From: Odiellus spinosus
Taxonomy: Eukaryota > Arthropoda > Arachnida > Opiliones > Phalangiidae
Length of the DNA stretch: 64,000 bases
Direction of reading: 5' to 3'
Assembly (NCBI GenBank): GCA_963920705.1
Contig: OY987236.1
Coordinates: forward strand, 13,192,190 to 13,256,189
The notes beneath the pieces are model-generated. The model had not been told where the DNA came from. It ran no database searches and saw only the letters and a list, made by a program, of their open reading frames with translations. The translations under genes and the position numbers were made by a program. This document shows positions 57,667 through 64,000 of the stretch, piece by piece. Every line of letters begins with the position of its first letter. Within the stretch, counting starts at the first letter, position 1.

Positions 57667-58095
57667 CTTCCACGTATTCTGAGCGTGGGTGGGTTTTACT
57701 CAATTCCAAGCTTGGAAGGAACCTATTGTAATAAAGAAAACTTTGGTTTTTAATATAGAAAAAAAAAAAAAAAACTGTTTAGATTATATTCAAATTTAAC
57801 CGTCATACTTCAATGCTCTTATTTTCAACTATAGTTACCCAATCAGGAGCAAGAATTATACGTAATTTTTCCAATATCTTTAGCCAAGCGTATTATGTTA
57901 GACTCTTGAGTTTACTTTTTGGTGGGTTTTATTGCCATGGTTACAATATCGATAAGTTTTGCGAATTTTATTTCAAATTTTTATTTTATTTTTATTATTT
58001 TTGAAATCTATCATTTATACAGTAAAATAACGGAAATTATAGCTCTGCTTAATTTTCATAAATATACACAAACCAATTTAAAAATAATTAACCCT
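57667..58095. other. AT-rich spacer, nothing recognised
   Basis: Contains a poly(A) run near 57759-57774. Open frames at 57813-58152 are AT-driven and lack a domain. Confidence 0.4.
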
Positions 58096-58537
58096 TTAAA
58101 GGGAGAATTTAATCTAATAACAATTGTTTTTTATCGATTCCTTATCGTTTAAATAGGTCTAATCCACCAATAAAAAGTTAACAAAACAAATATTAAACTA
58201 GAAATAAATTTTAAACTTATCCAGAAAATAGGCTTAGCGGGATTCATTTAGATCCTGAATTGCCTCCGTGTAAGGTCTATCGACCAATGAGCAAAGGCTA
58301 GTAGTTCACGCGAGATCTCCACGAGACTTACAATCGCGTTCGATTGGTCGCTAGACCTTACACGCGAGTAAATTCAGGATCTCCATGAATCCCGCTAAGC
58401 CTATTTTCCGGGTAAGTTTTAAATTTATTTCTAGTTTAATATTTGTTCGTAAATTTTTTCAGTAGTGGATTAGGCCTATTTAAACAATGAGAAATCCATA
58501 AAAAATCAATTGTTGTTAGGTTGCATTCTCCCTTTAA
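58096..58537. mobile_element. TTAA-type palindromic MITE (family IR-A), complete copy
   Basis: 442 bp from TTAAAGGGAGAATTTAATC to ...GTTGCATTCTCCCTTTAA. TTAA lies at both ends and the arms are complementary through GGCTTAGCGGGATTCAT to the central hairpin near 58310. It is one of the two complete copies in the window, with 19497-19940. Confidence 0.9.
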
Positions 58538-59284
58538 GGGTTTGAGAACAACTTTGTGTTAGATTTCTAAAAGTTTATCATGTATATAAAATAACATATC
58601 TTATTAATTTTATTATATTTGTGGGAACAAAAACAACTGTGATTCGTATATTGTATTATACTCTTAAAAGAGTTTGCCACGCCTACCTTTGTATCTATGA
58701 GGTTAAACATTGTGTATCAATCCGCCTCAGCGTTTTACGTTTGCCAACTTTTCTTGAACAATGAAACCCTCGTGTTTTCTGGCGGCACTTAAAGGCGCCT
58801 TTTTTCCTTCTTAATATACGACATTAATTGAAACACAATTTGTCTCTGCTACAGAAAACACACTTATCCACTAAGATCGTACAATATTTCGTTTCAAAAG
58901 GAATTGGCGAAATAGAAGAAAACTTCAGTGGATTGTTATACATTGTTAAATTTCATAGGAAATAATGCAGACGTTGCAAAATCCGCTTGATATTGAACAT
59001 CAGTTTCAAGCAACTTGAGTTTCATTTATTATTGGGAGGCTTTGCAAATTTCAAATCTGTGAGGATTATTCATTTCAAAGTCGTAAATAAGTACCCCAAT
59101 TATTGAGTTTTTTGAAGCTAAGAAAGCTGCTCCTACTAGGTTTTTAAATGTTTGTTAAAATTGTGGAGATTTATTATTTTAAATGTGTAAAATGCGCGTT
59201 TTTAATTAGATTTAATGAATTTAAAAGTTAAAATAATTGCTTCATACAATTGTATTCTAAATTCTAAGTTTCACCTCTTTTCAG
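58538..59284. other. AT-rich spacer, nothing recognised
   Basis: The motif TTGTGTATCAATCCGCCTCA near 58712-58731 is the reverse of blocks near 1376, 3282 and 38873. It ends in a pyrimidine run CACCTCTTTTCAG that resembles a splice acceptor. Confidence 0.4.
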
Positions 59285-59379
59285 AGAGATGGCGCTATCG
59301 TCCGACAATTTTCTAGCAGAAGCCACTAATAGTTCAATATCCCAACGAGATTTCTGTTGAACGTGTATGCCGGGTTGTG
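59285..59379 (+). other. Possible small non-coding exon
   Basis: A pyrimidine tract ending TTTTCAG precedes 59285, and the donor GTGAGT begins at 59380. These would bound a 95-bp exon. All three plus frames contain a stop, so it could only be an untranslated exon. An ATG (GAGATGGCGC) inside opens 24 codons. This is a weak call resting on two splice-like motifs. Confidence 0.25.
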
Positions 59380-59559
59380 GTGAGTTTATTTTATGATAAT
59401 ATTTACATATTAAACTTAAGTAACAGCTCTGATTACTAAAAATAATAATGAACTAAGATTATTTTTATCATAGGACTAGAAATTGCGTCATTACCCCTAA
59501 ATTTTACAAGTCACGGTAGGCGAAACTATTGGAATAAGAACGGTGGCGCTAGTGACCAA

Positions 59560-60263
59560 GGCCTAAACATATTCTCTCCTTTCTACAACCTACAAGGGGC
59601 GATTCTACGAGAGCGAACGAGTAAAGCGAGCGAAAGAACTGCCGGAAGATGCGTCGTTCGAGGCGCGAAAATAGCCGTCGGAAGAGAGAGTTTTAGAATC
59701 GTTAGAATCCTCCGTAGAAGTTTCCGCGTAAAGGTTTTTTACGCGCGCTTTATAGACCGGTGTTATTTTTCGTACAACGCCCGTACCGTGTTCGCGTAAA
59801 AACTCTCCGATGATGGTGGATAACGTCGCTTCTCGCGAAAGAAGCTAGAAGAAAAGTCTTTTTAAATATTTAGCCGAAAGTGGGAGTGAACCCGGTATAG
59901 CGTTTCTCGTCGGAAGACGAGGCTTAACTGAGTAGAGACGTTTTCCGGGTTCGTCGGCGTTTCTCGCGCGCGGGATATTTTGTGTTAAGTGGTCGCGTGT
60001 TTTTGTCGTTCCGTCGTCGTGTGTTGCGGTGAAAACAACAACATGGACTTGGAGGACGGAAGATGAGGATTAGGCCTCGCCTCGATTGCCCTAACGTAGC
60101 ATGGCTCGCTGGGCGGCCTTCGTAGTTGCCCGGGCCGGGAATGAAGGTCTAACGGCATCGGCGATCCGAGACGTAGCCAAGACGGCGGCGTTCGATACCA
60201 GGCGCTCGGCGTTGCTTCGGCGGGTGAGATTAGCGCGGGAGCCGATGTTGTTGCCTATCCGAT
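59560..60263 (+). promoter_or_regulatory. CpG-rich block, likely promoter and 5' UTR of a host gene
   Basis: GC and CpG content is much higher than in the surrounding DNA (many CGTCG, CGCGCG and CGAACG motifs) and there are no repeat partners in the window. It leads directly into the candidate coding exon at 60264. A strong-context ATG at 60043 opens a 7-codon upstream frame, and another at 60101 opens a 101-codon frame overlapping the candidate exon in a different frame. No TATA box identified. The direction is inferred from the downstream donor site. Confidence 0.45.
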
Positions 60264-60483
60264 ATGGAAAATGTAAAGAGCGAATCTCCCAGCACACCCC
60301 CCGAGAGTTCGCGACCACAATCTTCGCTACGGAACAGTTTGGAAGCAGCTCTGATTACGCCAAAAACCGAAGTAGTTTCCTCCTCAGATTTGGGGTCAAC
60401 CAGTGACCTCAGCGCCGTTTCTACTCCAGAGGACGGTGAAGCTTCCGTTTCCTCACCACCGTCGCCTCCCGTTGGATCTAGGG
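60264..60483 (+). CDS. Candidate first coding exon of an unidentified host gene (partial)
   Basis: An ATG at 60264 (G at -3 and +4) starts 73 codons plus one base that end at a consensus splice donor GTGAGT (60484-60489). The peptide is rich in Ser, Pro, Glu and Thr, begins MENVKSESPSTPPESS and contains VKSE, a match to the psi-K-x-E SUMO-attachment consensus, plus several SP/TP sites. Such composition is usual for the disordered N-terminus of a transcription factor or other nuclear regulator, but no domain is present and I cannot name it. It lies at the 3' side of the CpG-rich block. The next exon is not visible in the window. An alternative is the overlapping 60101-60406 frame, whose Arg/Ala-rich product looks less natural. 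Confidence 0.42.
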
Positions 60484-60489
60484 GTGAGT

Positions 60490-61385
60490 CCCGTAACTTT
60501 TCCTTATCTATCAAACTTTCTCTTTCACAAAATGACCCCCTTTTTGTAGCCCACTTCCTCCTAGCCCTGATCCCGTTCTGACACACTCCTGACCTACAAT
60601 TTTCAATATTTTGGTGCGGGTGTTTTCATGTTTTATTACCTGTTTGACGCGCTGGGGCTAAATATTTGGCACGTTTATAGTTTAAATGTTTGGGCTGGGT
60701 GCATACTATAATTTAATTACGCGAGTGTCTTACAATTAACGTACGTCGAATTAGTAAATTATTTGTTTAACCTAATGCGTCAGTTAAGACAGATCTTTTG
60801 AACTAGTTTAATTTGACCCTTACTTTTTGGATCAAACTTCGTATTTCGTAATTTATAAATTGAACTTAAATCTTTTTAAGGGTGTTCCATCATACTAATG
60901 GGATTGAGCAAATATAAGTATACTCGCTTTATTTTCGTTATTGGCCCTATGGGGCCGTTATGGCCTACTGCATGCATTCGCGATAGGGCCGTTATGGCCT
61001 ACTGCATGCATTCGCGTATTAATTTAGCTAATGTAAGCTCGGTATAGGTTTCGTAGTGTCGTAATAGACGACCATTATAGAAAAACTATTTCATTTTTTG
61101 GCCTACTGCCTTTGTACATGAAAAAAACTAAAGAGTCTAAAGTATCCGGAAGTTTGGCACTTCGTTTCTTTCTTGAAACGACTTTTGGCCATATGCTTTT
61201 TAGACGTTTTTTGGGGGGTGGGGAATAATGGCTTCAAAGTAAAAATAGACATAAATATAGACATTTCCCCAGTAAATTTGGTTAAAAAATTTGGTGAGTT
61301 TGTTTGTTTTAATGGATGGGCATCCGATCCAAGTAACTAGGATTCATCTGCATTTCTTTGAATTTAAAAAGACCGAAGAAGGGGC
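60490..61385. other. Spacer, probably intron of the candidate gene
   Basis: AT-rich with no exon that I can support. Contains the 34-bp duplication at 60952-61019. Confidence 0.35.
60952..61019. repeat. 34-bp tandem duplication
   Basis: Two perfect copies of a unit beginning GGGCCGTTATGGCCTACTGC and including the palindrome GCATGC, starting at 60952 and 60986. Confidence 0.9.
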
Positions 61386-62165
61386 CCATTCAATCGAATC
61401 CCAAACTACATTTTCATAAGATCGAATCTAACAAATAACAGATGAGGGTTCATTTGATCGAACCCAAAATAACCGATGTAGAGGGCACATTTGACCGAAT
61501 CCTTAATGACCCATTTAGGGGATTCATTTGATCTAATCCTAAATGACCAATTTAGGGGTCCATTTGATTTAATCCTAAATGACCAATTTAGGGGGTCCAT
61601 TTGATTTAATCCTAAATGACCAATTTAGGGGGTCCATTTGATTTAATCCTAAATGAACAATATAGGGGGTCCATTTGATCTAGTCCTAAATCACCAATGT
61701 AGAGGGTCCATTTTATCTAATCCTAAATGACCAATTTAGGGGTCCATTTGATCTAATCCTAAATGACCAATTTAGGGGGTCCATTTGATCTAATCCTAAA
61801 TCACCAATGTAGAGGGTCCATTTGATCTAATCCTAAATCACCAATTTAGGGGGTCCATTTGATCTAAACCTAAATCACCAATGTAGAGGGTACATTTGAT
61901 CCAATTCTAAATGACCAATTTAAGGGGTCCATTTGACCTAATCCTAAATGACCAATTTAGGGGGTCCATTTGATCTAATCCTAAATGAACAATAGGGGGT
62001 CCATTTGATCTAGTACTAATTCACCAATGTAAAGGGTCCATTTGATCTAATCCTAAATGACCGATGTAGAGGGTCAATTTGTTTGAATCCCAAATAAAGG
62101 ATGTAGAGGTCGAATACCAAATAACCGATGTTAGGGCCGCGTTCGTTTGATCGAATCCCAAATGA
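61386..62165. repeat. ~37-bp minisatellite D
   Basis: About twenty tandem units built on GGTCCATTTGATCTAATCC followed by TAAATGACCAATTTAGGG. Variants AATGTAGAGGG alternate with AATTTAGGGGG, and the edge units are more diverged. It is long and non-coding, and the minus-strand frame at 61406-61600 is the repeat read as protein. Confidence 0.92.
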
Positions 62166-62324
62166 CCTATAATTATTTTTCATCCACCTTTGAAGACAAT
62201 TATCTGAATTTAATTAATTCTTAGTTAATAAAACAACACGTAACGTTTTCCAATTACTTAACCAATTAACAAAAAGTTACTAAACGGAAATGTTCCCAAA
62301 ACCCATGTATAATATTTTTTTAAA

Positions 62325-62362
<38 letters not shown>

Positions 62363-62856
62363 CGTGTTAATATTTTGGGTAAAATATAACTATAATCTTT
62401 AATACTCGTTATTATCTGATAAACGCGTCTCGTAGTGGTTCGCGGTACTCAACTTCTGATAAAACGTAACAACTCAAGCTTCTTAGATACGCCACTAAAA
62501 TCAAATTTCCAAACATAGGCATAAACTCCGATATGGAGGATATAATTCCGTTATCAATAATTACTATCTTGAAAAGAAATGAGAGCTAGGTCTACCGACT
62601 TTGTTTTTCACAACAACTCTCTATGATGGAGTATATATGAAAATGTAAATAGTTTGTTTGATTCAATGATTTTTTTAAGGTATTTTTAATTTTTTATCCA
62701 TCCATTCGCTTCCAATATTACGCTGTTTGCTAACTTTGCTAACATGCTCTCTCACCGACGGCCATTTTCCCCTCACTGTATCCGCTTCCAGACCAGTGAT
62801 TGAGATGTAAAACTTAATTGAAAAGGATAAACCTAATTAACAATACAGCTACGATG
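62166..62856. other. AT-rich spacer with a 36-bp poly(T) run
   Basis: Poly(T) at 62327-62362, possibly the tail of an unrecognised minus-strand retrocopy, but no body is recognisable beside it. No gene. Confidence 0.5.
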
Positions 62857-63890
62857 GTTTTAGGCAAAATACTGTTAAGATGGTGTAAGATGAAAATACT
62901 GCTAAGATAGTATAAGGGAAAATACTGCTAAGATGCTATAAGGGAAAACACTGCTAAGATAGTATAATGGAAATACTGCTAAGATGGTATAAGGAAAAAC
63001 ATTGCTAAAGTTATCAGGGAAATGCTGCTGAAATTATTAGGGAAATGCTGCTGAAATTATTAGGGAAATGCTGCTGAAATTATTAGGGAAATGCTGCTGA
63101 GATTATTAGGGAAATGCTGCTGAGATTATTAGGGAAATGCTGCTGACATTATTAGGGAAATGCTGCTGACATTATTAGGGAAATGCTGCTGACATTATTA
63201 GGGAAATGCTGCTGACATTATTAGGGAAATGCTGCTGACATTATTAGGGAAATGCTGCTGACATTATTAGGGAAATGCTGCTGACATTATTAGGGAAATG
63301 CTGCTGACATTATTAGGGAAATGCTGCTGACATTATTAGGGAAATGCTGCTGACATTATTAGGGAAATGCTGCTGACATTATTAGAGAAATGCTGCTGAC
63401 ATTATTAGAGAAATGCTGCTGACATTATTAGAGAAATGCTGCTGACATTATTAGAGAAATGCTGCTGACATTATTAGAGAAATGCTGCTGACATTATTAG
63501 AGAAATGCTGCTGACATTATTAGAGAAATGCTGCTGACATTATTAGAGAAATGCTGCTGACATTATTAGAGAAATGCTGCTGACATTATTAGAGAAATGC
63601 TGCTGACATTATTAGAGAAATGCTGCTGACATTATTAGAGAAATGCTGCTGACATTATTAGAGAAATGCTGCTGACATTATTAGAGAAATGCTGCTGACA
63701 TTATTAGAGAAATGCTGCTGACATTATTAGAGAAATGCTGCTGACATTATTAGAGAAATGCTGCTGACATTATTAGAGAAATGCTGCAGAAATTATTAGG
63801 GAAATGCTGCAGAAATTATTAGGGAAATTCTGCAGAAATTATTAGGGAAATTCTGCAGAAATTATTATGGAAATACTACTGAAATTGTTA
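62857..63890. repeat. 23-bp minisatellite E, block-structured
   Basis: From about 63005 to 63870 there are about 38 tandem 23-bp units GAAATGCTGCTGACATTATT plus AGG or AGA. Units carrying TTAGGG (to 63383) switch abruptly to units carrying TTAGAG (63384-63780), then revert to a TGCAGAAATTATTAGGG type. The left edge (62857-63005) has longer units built on GGGAAAATACTGCTAAGAT. Confidence 0.95.
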
Positions 63891-64000
63891 GGAAAATAAA
63901 TCCAAAAATTGGGATCGATATATTTTAAGAAAATACTTGTTACTGAAGGGGTCATTGAAGATTCTGAATTAGGGGAAAACACTATAGCACCATAATGTAA
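63891..64000. other. Spacer to window end
   Basis: Nothing recognised. Confidence 0.4.

Noticed and set aside
60101-60406. 101-codon frame overlapping the candidate host exon
   Set aside because: It has good ATG context, but the product is Arg/Ala-rich and ends without reaching the donor site. Kept only as an alternative.
62327-62362. Poly(T) run as tail of a minus-strand retrocopy
   Set aside because: No recognisable body or target duplication next to it, so it may be a simple homopolymer expansion.
62857-63890. CRISPR array
   Set aside because: Units are contiguous 23-bp copies without variable spacers, the context is eukaryotic and there are no cas genes.

Overview
The window looks like a gene-poor, AT-rich stretch of a metazoan nuclear genome, probably an invertebrate. 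Evidence for this is the hAT, Kolobok/T2-like, Ty3/gypsy and Tx1-type transposons, the abundant short inverted-repeat elements, several minisatellites, and the lack of any prokaryotic gene layout. The species cannot be named from this sequence. Almost everything recognisable is mobile or repetitive DNA. Only one place (about 59.5-60.5 kb) looks like the start of a host gene.

Layout. 0-15 kb: AT-rich spacer with a 21-bp minisatellite, a nested pair of TA-flanked MITEs (2626-2951), local duplications, a 1060-bp hAT element with perfect 15-bp ends and an 8-bp target duplication (6604-7663), a TTAA-type palindromic MITE, a 23-bp minisatellite and a vacant (TC)n tract. 15.5-18.1 kb: a 2.6-kb near-perfect palindrome that carries further inverted-repeat elements at its centre. 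18-41 kb: more copies of at least six MITE or dispersed-repeat families, separated by featureless AT-rich DNA. 41.2-47.4 kb: an apparently full-length non-LTR retrotransposon with two intact ORFs (RRM-like/CCHC ORF1; APE endonuclease + reverse transcriptase + CCHC ORF2). It is inserted directly inside a (TC)n microsatellite, as in target-specific Tx1-clade elements. 48.7-56.8 kb: an intact Ty3/gypsy LTR retrotransposon on the minus strand, with LTRs that look identical, gag and pol in overlapping frames, and a clear -1 frameshift signal. 56.8-58.5 kb: three palindromic MITEs in a row. 59.3-60.5 kb: a CpG-rich block with a plausible first coding exon and splice donor. 61.4-64 kb: two minisatellite arrays, the second (23-bp unit) reaching almost to the window end.

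The two retrotransposons are the only units with complete coding capacity. Each would supply its own machinery (RNA-binding Gag/ORF1 plus reverse transcriptase and an endonuclease or integrase). The short palindromic elements have no coding capacity and would depend on transposases encoded elsewhere. The most notable observations are the (TC)n-resident Tx1-like element, the GGGAAAC frameshift module of the LTR element, the nested 2.6-kb palindrome, and three minisatellites that share a 23-bp period and part of their motif.
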